Shown piece by piece: positions 16,775 to 26,900 of a stretch of DNA of 64,000 nucleotides. The stretch comes from Chryseobacterium defluvii (lineage in GTDB: Bacteria > Bacteroidota > Bacteroidia > Flavobacteriales > Weeksellaceae), in contig NZ_RBXB01000001.1 in the NCBI RefSeq assembly GCF_003634775.1, positions 620,001 through 684,000 of the forward strand, read 5' to 3'. Below the pieces are notes generated by a model. The model was not told the DNA's origin. It made no database searches and worked only from the letters and a program-made list of their open reading frames with translations. The first letter of the stretch is position 1, and the number at the start of each line of letters is the position of its first letter. The position numbers were made by a program, and so were the translations under genes.

Positions 16775-16782
16775 TATATTTG
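16775..16782 (+). promoter_or_regulatory. -7 box for the symporter gene
   Basis: TATATTTG, 20 bases before ATG 16802. Confidence 0.6.
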
Positions 16783-16801
16783 TGCCACTTGAACTATTTA
16801 T

Positions 16802-18052
16802 ATGAAAGGACAAAATAAACTATTTATAGCAATTATTATTGCTCTTATCCTGGGTGTTGGAATTGGTGGGCTTGTACACACCCAATATCCGGAAAGCGCA
16901 GAACCATTTTCTAAGAACATAAAACTTCTGGGAACCATTTTCATCAGATTGGTCCAGATGATTATTGCTCCATTGGTATTTACCACTCTGGTGGTGGGAA
17001 TTGCCAAAATGAGTGATATTAAAATGATAGGAAGAGTAGGAACAAAAGCTATGCTATGGTTTATTTCAGCCTCTTTGATTTCCCTTTTTATCGGGTTGAT
17101 CTTTGTAAACTGGCTTGAACCCGGACATGTAACCAAATTACCGATTCAAGATGCTGCTTCAGCTGAAGAACTTTTGAAGAGCAGTAAAGGTTTTTCACTG
17201 GAAGATTTCGTAAAACATGTGATTCCTAAAAGTATATTTGAAGCTTTCGCGACCAATGAAGTATTGCAGATCGTAGTTTTCTCCATTATGTTTGGAATTG
17301 CATTGGCTAATTTGGGTGACGAATATTCTCAGCCCGTAATTAAATTGCTTGATGTAATAGCGCATGGAATCCTGAAAATGGTAGGCTATATCATGTGGTT
17401 TGCCCCGCTTGGAGTATTGGGTGCTATTGCAGCTGTAGTAGCCACCAACGGATTTGAAATATTTAAGGTATATGCAGTTTATCTCAGGGATTTCTTCTTT
17501 GCGTTAGGAATTCTTTGGCTGGTCCTGTTATTAGTAGGTTATCTTATTTTAGGAAACCGTCTTTTCGAATTATTGAGAAGAATTAAAGAACCATTGTTGA
17601 TTGCTTTCTCAACCACAAGTTCGGAAGCTGTTTTCCCGAAACTGGTGGAAGAACTGGAACGATTCGGATGCAATAACAGGGTAGTGTCTTTTATTTTACC
17701 GTTGGGATATTCATTCAACTTGGACGGAAGTATGATGTATATGACGTTTGCTTCTATTTTTATCGCTCAGATCTATGGCATTGAAATGAGTATAGGACAG
17801 CAAATCACTATGCTTTTGGTTCTGATGCTGACTTCAAAAGGAATTGCAGGAGTTCCGAGGGCTTCTTTGGTTATTATTGTAGCTACCTGCTCCATGTTCG
17901 GGATTCCACCGGAAGGAATTGCTTTGATTTTGCCGATCGATCACTTTTGTGATATGGGAAGAAGTATGACCAATGTGTTAGGAAATGCTTTGGCTACTTC
18001 TGCTGTTTCCAAATGGGAAGGTGAACTTGAAAACCATGGAGGGAAAATGTAA
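16802..18052 (+). CDS. Dicarboxylate/amino acid:cation symporter (DAACS family)
   Basis: Inner-membrane secondary transporter of the GltP/DctA family, which co-transports acidic amino acids or C4-dicarboxylates with Na+ or H+. Eight membrane helices and two re-entrant hairpins can be read. The diagnostic segments are the serine-rich hairpin STTSSEAVFPKLVEE, the NLDGSMMYM motif in helix 7, the GIAGVPRAS segment of the second hairpin and DHFCDMGRS in helix 8. The 416-residue length is full. The exact substrate is not determined. A dioxygenase gene follows after five bases, so the two are likely co-transcribed. Confidence 0.9.
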   Translation: MKGQNKLFIAIIIALILGVGIGGLVHTQYPESAEPFSKNIKLLGTIFIRLVQMIIAPLVFTTLVVGIAKMSDIKMIGRVGTKAMLWFISASLISLFIGLIFVNWLEPGHVTKLPIQDAASAEELLKSSKGFSLEDFVKHVIPKSIFEAFATNEVLQIVVFSIMFGIALANLGDEYSQPVIKLLDVIAHGILKMVGYIMWFAPLGVLGAIAAVVATNGFEIFKVYAVYLRDFFFALGILWLVLLLVGYLILGNRLFELLRRIKEPLLIAFSTTSSEAVFPKLVEELERFGCNNRVVSFILPLGYSFNLDGSMMYMTFASIFIAQIYGIEMSIGQQITMLLVLMLTSKGIAGVPRASLVIIVATCSMFGIPPEGIALILPIDHFCDMGRSMTNVLGNALATSAVSKWEGELENHGGKM

Positions 18053-18057
18053 TTCGT

Positions 18058-18768
18058 ATGAATTTACAAGCTCATAAAAATCATATTCTCGAAAACGGAT
18101 TTACCACAATCAATTCCATCTTTTCAGATAAAGAACTTGAAAAGATAGATGAGGTTTTAAAAAATATTGATACTTCAAACGAGAATTTCAGAAAATCTGA
18201 AGATTTATTTGCGATAAGACAGTTTTTAAAGGAGCTTCCGGAGATAAAGGATTTACTATTTAATGACAACATAAAAGCTATTATCAATGAAATTTTCGGG
18301 GAGAAATATGTCGCTGTAAAAAGTATTTATTTTGACAAACCCGAAAAATCAAACTGGTATGTTGCTTATCATCAGGATTTGACTATTTCTGTTGATAAAA
18401 AGATGGATCTTACAGGTTTTGGTCCCTGGACGACTAAGCAGAATCAATTTGCTGTTCAGCCCCCTCTGAATATATTGGAAAATATCTATACGATCAGGAT
18501 TCATTTAGATGATACGGATGAAAATAATGGAGCTTTAAAGGTAGTGCCAAAATCCCATTCCAAAGGAATTTACAGAGCCGAAACCATTGACTGGAATGTA
18601 GAAACCGAAGAAATTTGTAACGTAGAAAAAGGAGGTGTGATGATTATGAAGCCTCTTATTCTTCATGGTTCAAACCGAACAACCAATGGAAAAAAAAGAA
18701 GAGTGATTCATATCGAGTTTTCTGATATGGAGCTTCCGGAAGAATTGCAATGGTCTGAGAAAAATTGA
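18058..18768 (+). CDS. Phytanoyl-CoA dioxygenase family protein
   Basis: Fe(II)/2-oxoglutarate oxygenase of the PhyH family. The iron-binding facial triad is HxD in YHQDLT and a distal His in LILHGSNRT. The oxoglutarate-binding Arg lies downstream in GKKRRVIHIEF. The segment YTIRIHLDDTDENNGALKVVPKSHS is characteristic of the family. Length of 236 residues is typical of bacterial members that hydroxylate small molecules. The substrate is unknown. Its position 5 bases after the symporter suggests that the imported compound could be related, which is inference. Confidence 0.83.
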   Translation: MNLQAHKNHILENGFTTINSIFSDKELEKIDEVLKNIDTSNENFRKSEDLFAIRQFLKELPEIKDLLFNDNIKAIINEIFGEKYVAVKSIYFDKPEKSNWYVAYHQDLTISVDKKMDLTGFGPWTTKQNQFAVQPPLNILENIYTIRIHLDDTDENNGALKVVPKSHSKGIYRAETIDWNVETEEICNVEKGGVMIMKPLILHGSNRTTNGKKRRVIHIEFSDMELPEELQWSEKN

Positions 18769-18810
18769 ATTGAAGAAATAAGATATGCTGAAGGAAATCG
18801 AAGCATCTAC

Positions 18811-18851
18811 AAAATACAAAACCTCCGATAATTCCGGAGGTTTTGTATTTT
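18811..18851. terminator. Long bidirectional terminator
   Basis: Perfect 17-bp stem, arms 18811-18827 and 18835-18851, core CCTCCG/CGGAGG flanked by AAAATACAAAA and its complement, with a 7-base loop. It ends both the dioxygenase and the convergent GH92 gene. Confidence 0.9.
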
Positions 18852-18864
18852 TTATCATTAAGAA

Positions 18865-21666
18865 TTATTTCAAAGAAATCTCATCAATAAAGATATAGGA
18901 ATCTCCACCTGCTCCCTGATGCCATTCCGGAAGCTTTCCAAAGAAATAGGCTTTTACTTTTATATATCTGGCTTCGGTAGGAAGAATTTCCGTTGCAAAA
19001 TCTTTGATCTGAACTTTATCATCTTTTGGATCTATGGTATTGTCCAACGTTTTTAGAAGAATATAATCCTTACCATTCATAGAAGCATAATATTCCACTT
19101 TTTTAGGCATTAAAATCCATGCTCTGCTGTCCTGAAGATAAGTAGAAGATAGTTTGGTGATTTCCTGAGGCGACTGCATATCAATGATCGCTTCTAAATT
19201 CTGTCCCTGATACCCCTGCCATTCTCCTTTTCTCCAGTTCTCGCTTCCGTTAATTCCATCGATAAGAGCCAACTTACCTCCTGCAGTATATTGAGGATTT
19301 ACACTGGAATTTATTGTGATCTCCCAATGATTGGGCCTTCTGTAGAAATTGGCAACGGTAACAGAGCTTTTTTCCCCTTTTCTTTCAGCATAAGCGGAAA
19401 CCTGGGTGGTTTTGTAAATGTTGAAAGGTTCCTTATAGACCTTGAAAGTCTTTCTTACATTTGCATCACCTTCATCCAAGGTCATATAGTAGATCTTATC
19501 ACCCGGATTCAGAGGAGTGATCTCAACTTTGCTAGAGAAATCAAAGAGCCTGTCTGCTGCGATTACAGGAGAAGCTGTCAATTCAGAATATTTGAAATCT
19601 TTTGCTGGCTTTACGTTTTCAAAGCCCAATTTTTTAAGCTCAGCTTTGCTGGTGTTTTTGGTGATAATTCTAGTGGTTCCGTCTTCTAAGTGAAGCTTTA
19701 TTTCATCAAAATAAGGCGTTACGGTTTCCCATTCCGGTTTTCCCGGAGTTACGGAATAGATTCCCATTGTGCTCAGAACATACCATGCGCTCATCTGTCC
19801 GCAATCTTCATTTCCGATCAGTCCGTCCGGTGCATTTTTATAGAAGTTATCGAGAATATATTTGATTTTCTCTTCTGTTTTTTGAGGCTTATCGACAAAA
19901 TTGTATAAATAAGCAATGTGATGACTTGGTTCATTTCCCTGGGCATATTGGCCCATTAATCCGGTAATATCTGCCTGTTCTCTGCCTACTGTTTGTTCGG
20001 GTGCTGAAAAAATAGCATCAATGAACTGTTCAAATTTTTCTTTACCGCCATGCGCTTCAATTAATCCTGGAACATCCTGTTGTACAGAATAGGAATAATG
20101 CCATGAATTCCCTTCCGTATAGTTGTTGTTCACTTCTCTCGGTTCAAAAGGCTCATACCAGTTTCCGTTTTTTCTTGGCTGCATAAAGCCGTTTTTCGGA
20201 TTGTAAAGATTTTTCCAGCTTTGAGATCGCTTCATAAAATATTGGTAATCTTCTTTTTTGCCTAAAATTTTAGCCATCTGAGCGATACACCAATCATCAT
20301 AAGCGTATTCCACCGTTTTGGAAACACTTTCATGCTCATCATCAATACTGATGTAATTGTTCTGTTTATAAGCATTGAGCCCGAAAATATCCAGCATGGC
20401 AGAATTTTTGGCAGCCTGAAATGCTTTTTCATAATCGAATCCCGTGATTCCCTTTGCCATCGCATCGGCAATTACAGAAACTGAATGATAACCGATCATA
20501 CATTCGGTTTCATTAGAAGCTAGCTCCCAAACCGGAAGCTTTCCACCTTGTTCATATTGCTTGATAAATGTGTTGATGAAGTCGGCAGTTCTTTTTCTGT
20601 CGATTAAAGTCATCAAAGGATGTGCTCCCCTGAAAGTATCCCAAAGGGAAAAAACAGAGTAGTAGCCAAAATCATTGGCAGTATAAAGTTTATGATCCCT
20701 GCCTCTGTATTTTCCATCCACATCCATATTGATATTCGGTTGGGTGAAAACATGGTACAGAGCAGTATAGAAAATCGTTAATTTATCCTTATCATTAGAT
20801 GTTACCTCAATTTTTGAAAGCTCTTTATCCCATGCATTCGCAGCCTGTACTTTTACGGATTCAAAGTCATTGGATGTACCTTCGGCCAGCATATTTTTAG
20901 CGGCACCTTCATATGTAGTAGGTGAAATTGCCACTTTTACATGGATCTTTTCTCCTTTTTTGACAGGAGTTGAAAAAGCCAGAGCCAATTTGGTTCCTGT
21001 AAAAAAATTGTTTTCCTGCTTTCCATTAATATCTTTTTTTGAAATTTTCATTGGTTTGGAAAACTCGATTCTTGCATAGATGTACTGATTGGTTGCCCAA
21101 GCTTCACTTCTTCTGAAAACTTCAATGGTTTTATCATTAATTATTCTTACTTCACCTTCAAGCAGTTTATCTCTGTGATTTAAATCCAGTATTATATTGG
21201 CGTTTCCTGCGTTGTTGAAGGTGTATTCGTGATACCCCACTCGTGTCGTTGTAGTCAGGCGAACATCAATATTATTTTTATCTAATTTCACTGAATAGAA
21301 TCCCGCTGAAGCCTTTTCATTCTTATGCGAAAATTTTGAAGAATATTCTTTGTTATTAAGGCTTGGATTTCCCATTGTTGGCATCAGCATAATATCTCCA
21401 TAGTCGGAAACACCTGTTCCGTTAAGATGCGTATGGGAAAATCCGTAGATGACAGAGTCAGAATAATGATAACCGCTGCAGCCGTCCCAACTGCTGTCAA
21501 TTCTTGTATCGGGAGATAGCTGTACCATCCCAAAAGGAACAATAGCACCCGGAAATGTATGGCCGTGACCTCCTGTTCCAATAAACGGATTAACGTATTG
21601 GGAATAGTTTTGAGCGGAAATGATTTGGGTAATGAATAAAGAAAATAAGATTAACCTTTTTTTCAT
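18865..21666 (-). CDS. GH92 family exo-alpha-mannosidase, secreted
   Basis: Calcium-dependent alpha-mannosidase family, usually acting on alpha-1,2-linked mannose. A signal peptide (MKKRLILFSLFITQIISAQ) precedes the GH92 N-terminal beta-sandwich (YVNPFIGTGGHGHTFPGA, PFGMVQLSPDTR) and the (alpha/alpha)6 catalytic domain. Conserved blocks are SLWDTFRGAHPL, ASNETECMIGYHS and GNEDCGQMSAWYVLSTMG, which carries the proposed acid residue. Residues about 790-933 add a discoidin-like carbohydrate-binding module (GSENWRKGEWQGYQG...YIFIDEISL). It has 933 residues and no T9SS sorting domain. The enzyme probably trims host or fungal glycans. It stands alone, without SusC/SusD. Confidence 0.9.
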   Translation of the reverse strand: MKKRLILFSLFITQIISAQNYSQYVNPFIGTGGHGHTFPGAIVPFGMVQLSPDTRIDSSWDGCSGYHYSDSVIYGFSHTHLNGTGVSDYGDIMLMPTMGNPSLNNKEYSSKFSHKNEKASAGFYSVKLDKNNIDVRLTTTTRVGYHEYTFNNAGNANIILDLNHRDKLLEGEVRIINDKTIEVFRRSEAWATNQYIYARIEFSKPMKISKKDINGKQENNFFTGTKLALAFSTPVKKGEKIHVKVAISPTTYEGAAKNMLAEGTSNDFESVKVQAANAWDKELSKIEVTSNDKDKLTIFYTALYHVFTQPNINMDVDGKYRGRDHKLYTANDFGYYSVFSLWDTFRGAHPLMTLIDRKRTADFINTFIKQYEQGGKLPVWELASNETECMIGYHSVSVIADAMAKGITGFDYEKAFQAAKNSAMLDIFGLNAYKQNNYISIDDEHESVSKTVEYAYDDWCIAQMAKILGKKEDYQYFMKRSQSWKNLYNPKNGFMQPRKNGNWYEPFEPREVNNNYTEGNSWHYSYSVQQDVPGLIEAHGGKEKFEQFIDAIFSAPEQTVGREQADITGLMGQYAQGNEPSHHIAYLYNFVDKPQKTEEKIKYILDNFYKNAPDGLIGNEDCGQMSAWYVLSTMGIYSVTPGKPEWETVTPYFDEIKLHLEDGTTRIITKNTSKAELKKLGFENVKPAKDFKYSELTASPVIAADRLFDFSSKVEITPLNPGDKIYYMTLDEGDANVRKTFKVYKEPFNIYKTTQVSAYAERKGEKSSVTVANFYRRPNHWEITINSSVNPQYTAGGKLALIDGINGSENWRKGEWQGYQGQNLEAIIDMQSPQEITKLSSTYLQDSRAWILMPKKVEYYASMNGKDYILLKTLDNTIDPKDDKVQIKDFATEILPTEARYIKVKAYFFGKLPEWHQGAGGDSYIFIDEISLK

Positions 21667-21738
21667 GGAAAAATTTTTGACAGCGAATATATTGAAAAAA
21701 TAAGCAAGTAATCATGAGAAATTAAACAGATGGTAAGA

Positions 21739-22194
21739 TTATACTTCTCCTTCAAAAAAATCATTTAAATAATCTTGCCTGCTGCTTTCTTCCCGATCGG
21801 TCCCCAAGAATTTTTTCCAGGTTTTTGATTCATAATAAACGATTCCCATTTCCCAGACACAATACGTAGGAAGGTGGATTTTATTTTTGTCCCAAACTTC
21901 AAATGTTCCGGAACCATCATAATATACACTTTCCCAAAGCTCATTTTCATTTCTCCAGGTGCAGACTAAAAGCAGGTAATTTTCCCCACATCTGTGCATA
22001 ATGACAAATCCCAGGTCGTCTCTATTTTGAAAACTTTCTGCAGCATTTTCTATACAGGTTTTAGCACTGTCAATATCCTCTTGGACAATATTTTCAAGAT
22101 CTTTTGCCAGATGATACCATTTGAATCTGGTTTTCCCGACTGTAAAAATCCCCTTGGGAGAAGCGTATTTGGATGGATAAGCGGTGGAATTCAT
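21739..22194 (-). CDS. Uncharacterised soluble protein, 151 residues
   Basis: I do not recognise the family. It has no signal peptide and no membrane segment. It is rich in Trp and Tyr, with segments GFVIMHRCGENYLLLVCTW, LWESVYYDGSG and YCVWEMGIVYYESKTWKKFL that look like antiparallel strands. A hydrophobic-aromatic sandwich fold is plausible but unproven. It is a single gene diverging from mrp. Codon use and composition match the neighbours, so it is likely a real gene. Confidence 0.6.
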   Translation of the reverse strand: MNSTAYPSKYASPKGIFTVGKTRFKWYHLAKDLENIVQEDIDSAKTCIENAAESFQNRDDLGFVIMHRCGENYLLLVCTWRNENELWESVYYDGSGTFEVWDKNKIHLPTYCVWEMGIVYYESKTWKKFLGTDREESSRQDYLNDFFEGEV

Positions 22195-22313
22195 GTTGTT
22201 GCTTTTAATGAAGTCAAAGTAATTACAAGGAAATAAATATAAAAAATTATAACGATGCGATTTATCACCTGATGTTATAGATTTTATTGATTCTAAATTG
22301 TCGAAAAAATCCG

Positions 22314-22321
22314 TAAATTTG
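22314..22321 (+). promoter_or_regulatory. -7 box for mrp
   Basis: TAAATTTG, 20 bases before ATG 22341. Confidence 0.6.
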
Positions 22322-22340
22322 TAAACATTTATTTTAGTTT

Positions 22341-23450
22341 ATGTTGACGAAAGAAAAGGTTCAGAATTTCCTTAAAGAGATAGAAGTTGATGATTTAGTG
22401 AATAATCTTCAGATTATGGGTGATGAGGTGTATATTGATATGACGGCACATTCACCGGCCATGCACGAAAAGAAAAAGCTGGAAGCTGCGATGAAGCAGG
22501 CTTTTGCCAGTGAGTTTGGGGAAAATGTTCATTTAAAACTTAAAATTGTTTCTCCGGAGCCTAGTGAAATTCAGCAAAGCCAGATCAAAGGAAAGCAAAT
22601 CCCGGGAATTCAGAATATTATTGCCATAGCTTCCGGAAAAGGAGGCGTTGGGAAATCTACGGTAGCTGCCAATATGGCGGTTACTTTAGCTAAAATGGGC
22701 TTTAAAGTGGGATTATTAGATGCGGATATTTATGGCCCGTCTGTTCCTACGATGTTTGATACAGAAGGTCAGAAGCCGATTTCAGTAGAGGTGGGTGGTA
22801 AGAACTTAATGAAACCTATTGAAAATTATGGAGTAAAAATGCTTTCAATCGGATATTTCTCTGGCGCTAATCAGGCGGTGGTTTGGAGAGGTCCGATGGC
22901 TTCAAAAGCATTGAACCAGATGATCAGAGATGCAGCATGGGGTGAATTGGATTTCTTACTGATAGATCTTCCTCCGGGAACAGGAGATATTCATTTATCC
23001 ATCATTCAGGAAGTTCCTGTAACGGGGGCTGTAATCGTGAGTACTCCTCAACACGTAGCTTTGGCAGACGTAAGAAAAGGGATTGCCATGTTCCAGATGG
23101 AAAGTATTAACATTCCGGTTCTTGGTTTAATCGAAAATATGGCGTATTTTACACCGGAAGAATTACCGGACAATAAATATTATATTTTTGGCAACCAGGG
23201 AGCGCAATATTTAGCGGAAGATCTTGGAATTCCTGTATTGGGAGAAATTCCGTTGATCCAAAGCATCAGAGAAGCAGGAGATGTAGGAAGACCGGCTGCT
23301 TTACAGGAAGGCTCTAAAATTGCAGAAATCTATACGGAAACTGCAAGAAATATGGTAGAAAGCCTTGTAGAGAGAAATAAAAATCTTCCTCCGACAGAAG
23401 CGGTAAAAATTACAACAATGGCGGGATGTTCGCCGAAGGCTAAAAAATAA
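22341..23450 (+). CDS. Mrp/NBP35-family iron-sulfur cluster carrier ATPase
   Basis: P-loop ATPase that carries and delivers iron-sulfur clusters (ApbC/Mrp/Nbp35). Residues about 1-75 are a MIP18/DUF59 domain. The deviant Walker A is ASGKGGVGKSTVAANMAV, followed by LLDADIYGPSVPTMF, FLLIDLPPGTGDIHLS and IENMAYF. The C terminus has a short AGCSP segment rather than a strict CxxC, as in many members lacking one cysteine. Its ending in Ala-Gly-Cys-Ser is a conserved feature in Bacteroidota. A NifU-domain gene follows 42 bases downstream, a functional pairing for Fe-S assembly. Confidence 0.9.
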   Translation: MLTKEKVQNFLKEIEVDDLVNNLQIMGDEVYIDMTAHSPAMHEKKKLEAAMKQAFASEFGENVHLKLKIVSPEPSEIQQSQIKGKQIPGIQNIIAIASGKGGVGKSTVAANMAVTLAKMGFKVGLLDADIYGPSVPTMFDTEGQKPISVEVGGKNLMKPIENYGVKMLSIGYFSGANQAVVWRGPMASKALNQMIRDAAWGELDFLLIDLPPGTGDIHLSIIQEVPVTGAVIVSTPQHVALADVRKGIAMFQMESINIPVLGLIENMAYFTPEELPDNKYYIFGNQGAQYLAEDLGIPVLGEIPLIQSIREAGDVGRPAALQEGSKIAEIYTETARNMVESLVERNKNLPPTEAVKITTMAGCSPKAKK

Positions 23451-23492
23451 TCATTCAATAAGATTTGAAAAAACCGAATTGAACAGAACAAT

Positions 23493-23741
23493 ATGGAAAC
23501 AAACATAACACACGAAGATACAGTAACAAGAGTAATGGAAGCTCTGGATAGCATCCGCCCGTTCTTGAATAAGGATGGTGGAGATATTGAGCTTATCGAT
23601 GTGAAGGATAATCAGGTTTTTGTAAAGCTGTTAGGAAACTGTTCCGGATGCTCACTGAATTTTTCAACCCTGAAATTAGGCGTTGAAAATACCATTAAGC
23701 AACACGCTCCGGAAATTGAAAAGGTAATAAGCGTAGAGTAA
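23493..23741 (+). CDS. NifU C-terminal domain (Nfu-type) iron-sulfur carrier
   Basis: Compact Nfu-type carrier of 82 residues consisting almost entirely of the NifU C-terminal domain. The cluster-binding CxxC is GNCSGCSLNFSTLKLG. The preceding IRPFLNKDGGDIELIDVKDN is the standard start of the domain. It receives and passes [4Fe-4S] clusters to target enzymes. It lies directly after mrp and ends at a terminator, so the two form an Fe-S maturation operon. Confidence 0.92.
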   Translation: METNITHEDTVTRVMEALDSIRPFLNKDGGDIELIDVKDNQVFVKLLGNCSGCSLNFSTLKLGVENTIKQHAPEIEKVISVE

Positions 23742-23765
23742 AAAATAATTACAGATATTTTTTTA

Positions 23766-23787
23766 AGACAGGTTTTTAGGCCTGTCT
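23766..23787 (+). terminator. Terminator of the mrp-nfu operon
   Basis: Arms AGACAGG and CCTGTCT with an eight-base loop, followed by a T-run. Confidence 0.88.
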
Positions 23788-23814
23788 TTTTTTATTTTGA
23801 AGTAGAATAGTAGG

Positions 23815-23849
23815 GTTTCGGGCGGCAAGCGAAGCTTGCCGCCCGAAAC
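23815..23849. repeat. GC-rich intergenic hairpin
   Basis: Perfect 16-bp stem GTTTCGGGCGGCAAGC / GCTTGCCGCCCGAAAC with a GAA loop, followed by TTTTTA. It is much richer in GC than its surroundings and lies between two ordinary terminators. See the findings for similar hairpins. Confidence 0.8.
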
Positions 23850-23864
23850 TTTTTACAATAACAA

Positions 23865-23889
23865 AAAGCCCCGGAAAATCCGAGGCTTT
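23865..23889 (-). terminator. Terminator of the T9SS cargo gene
   Basis: Arms AAAGCC-C-CGGA and TCCG-A-GGCTTT with one mismatch and a minus-strand tail TTTTTGTTATT. Confidence 0.72.
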
Positions 23890-23912
23890 ATCAACTGAAT
23901 AAAAACTATATA

Positions 23913-26900
23913 TTACTTTACAATGACCCTTTTGGTATGACCCTCAGAAGTTTTGACAAGATAAACACCCGTAGAGAGGTTAAAAGTATCTATCGTTAAA
24001 GCATTTTTCTCTTTTCTGATCAACTTGCCGGATAGATCATACAATTCGTAATCCTGTGCTCTGTTGAAATATAAAGTATTTCCTTTGGTAACCGGATTCG
24101 GGAAAATATTGAATGTGGCTTTTTCCATTTTGATGTTACCTGTTCCTAAAGTAGGAGCAGCTATTTCGTATATGGATAATGTTCCGCTGATTTCATTGGC
24201 GATCAATACATATCCTTTTCCTGTGGTGGTATTTTCAGAAGCGATATAAATGATTCCTTCCGGTCCGTTATCGCCTCCGTACGCTGATGTTGAGCGTGAA
24301 TGCTTGTAATCCGTAAATGTCGGGTTCTGAGGGTCAGTGATATTATAAACCATTACACCACCCGTTCTTTCTAAAGTGACGAATGCATAGGTTTGTCCGT
24401 TGATGGTTCCTAAAGCTACTCCTTCCGGTTCCGGGCCTTTGGCACGGCTTCTGTTTTTAGCTCCGTTAGCTTCATTATCGGCATTGAAAATTAAAGGGAG
24501 ACTGTTCGCAATATATCTTTCAAATTGGTCACCACTGTCATAAACGATTTGTTGGGTGTCTGCATTAAAAATTGAGAAAGAGCGTGCTCCTAAAGCGTGA
24601 ATTTCTTCATACTCATTATCTCCATCCGTATTTCCGTTCACACTGGTAACCCTGAATCTTCCTAAATTATGAGAGGCTTTCAAAACAGAAGAATTAGGGA
24701 AAACAGCTGCATCTAAAGTATATCCTGCCGCCCCCACAGTAGTTCTTTCACTGAAACCGGATAAGTCTTTTTCATCTCCTTCATTAGCGGCTACAATATA
24801 ATTGGTATTTCCTACCTTGTAATTCTGCACTGCATCCGGCATATAATATGATTTTACAGGCCAATTGGCAATTACAATTTCTCCATTGGTATCGGAAGCG
24901 TCAAAGCCGTTTCCTGGCAGATTCATATCTTTTTTGCCTAATCCCCATATTCCTGTTATGGTCTTAGTGACAAGATTCACCTCTGCAATGGCATTGTTCT
25001 CCTGAAGAGTAACCCATGCTTTCTGGCTGTCAGAGCTTACCGTCACATATTCAGGTTCTAAATCCTGAGAAAGGGTATTCGCTGCTCTTACTTTTCTTAA
25101 CCCTGTTGCCGTTAAAGTTGCCAGCTGAGAATCAAAGTTGTTGAAATTAAGAGTGGTAACATTACTTTGCGTAAGATTATTGATTCCTCCTGAAATATCA
25201 ATAATACTGATGGTACCTTCCGGATCTACCGTGTAAGCATCATTAGGTTCCCCTTCATTAGCGGTAATGACTTTGGTTCCATCCGGTGTGAAAGTGATCA
25301 TATCCGGTAAAGCACCTACGGTAACTTGTTTAAGGAAAGTTCCATTGGTGTCGAAGAAAACCACAGAGCCATTTTGCTGAGGATTGGCGTTTGGAGAAGA
25401 AACGGCTACGATTCCGTTTTTTACGGCAATACTTGTAATTCCCCCGTAAGGAGCCATATTCACGGTCTGAATAACCGAAGGGATATTTGGATTACTGAAA
25501 TTAATAATGTCAAATACATCCGTTAAGGAGCTGATGGTAAATAATTTTTGACTTGCAGGATCATGAACTACAATTTCCGTAGAACTGTTATTGCTTCCTG
25601 AAGGATCAAAGCTTCCGACGTAATTTAATTGTATCTGATGAGACGGAACAGGCGCGGGTTTATCATTATCAACAATATAAACAGTGGCAGAATTATCTCC
25701 TGAAATGGTGGCGCCGGTCGGATTTTCAAGGCTTACCACAAAATATTCTGCATGCTGCTCCTCTAAAGTATCATCTGTGATGGGAATGTTTACAGTATAG
25801 CTTGTTGTTGAGGGGGTGATAGCAATGGTTTGATTGGCTAATGTAAAATCATTACTGCCTGCTGTGCTGTAAGGAGCCGGTTTTACTACTAAATTCACCG
25901 ATGAAGTTGCCGGATTGTTTACATTGATTTTGAAGTTTAAGCTTCCTGCATTTTCGTCCACCTTCACAAAATTTTTCTCTAAGGAAATGGACGTTCCGGC
26001 TGTAGTGAATGTACTTGAAGTTGAAGCGGTAATCGCATTATCGCTCAGATCTTCCACCATATTAGGTTTTAAAGCCAGATAATAAGCCTGGTTAGGTACT
26101 AAACCGCCGGTTGGGATTACCGTGATTTTGTTGTTGCTGAAGAGGGTGGTAAATGGAACTTGGGAACCTGAGGAGCTTCCCAAACGGAAGTCAATAAGAT
26201 TTTGTGCATTAGAATCGTTGATCGCAGAATTATCTGTTAACCTTACATCTTCATTAAATGAGATGGTAGGATTTACAGCAATTGACGCATTATTGGTGTT
26301 ATTTGAGGGAATATAGGTTACAGATGGCGGAGTAGTATCAACAGAGCCTGTAGCTGTTGCGTCTACCGTGAAATTATCAAAACGGTTGTTTCCTACCGTT
26401 CCGCCTGCACCAACAGAAAATTCGACCTTTAATTTGAAATTCGGGTTGTTGGCAACTCCTGAAACAGATGAAAAATCAAGTGTGACCAGTTGAGGATTGG
26501 CATCTAGTGGAGTTACAGTCTGATATTGAGTAAAAGTTGTCCCGTCTGTAGAATAAGACCATGTTTGAGTTCCAGCACCGGAGCCGGATCTTCTTGTTGT
26601 AAATTTCACTACCACATTATTATATCCTGTCGTGGGAAGAGAAAATTGTAAAGCTCCGCCAATGGGATTATTGAAGCGTAAATGAGTACCCGGTACATCA
26701 CCATTTCTGGCGTTTAAATTTTCGATGCTGAAATTTTGGCCGGTTCCTCCAGCCGGATCAATTACACTGGTTCCTCCTGCAATGGGGGTCAATGATGAGC
26801 CACTGACTAAAGATGAGGTTGGCGTTGTAATGGATGCTTCTGAAGCATTGTTATTAAAATTCCAGTAATGGATAAGAGATTGTCCGAAAAGGCTGCTTTG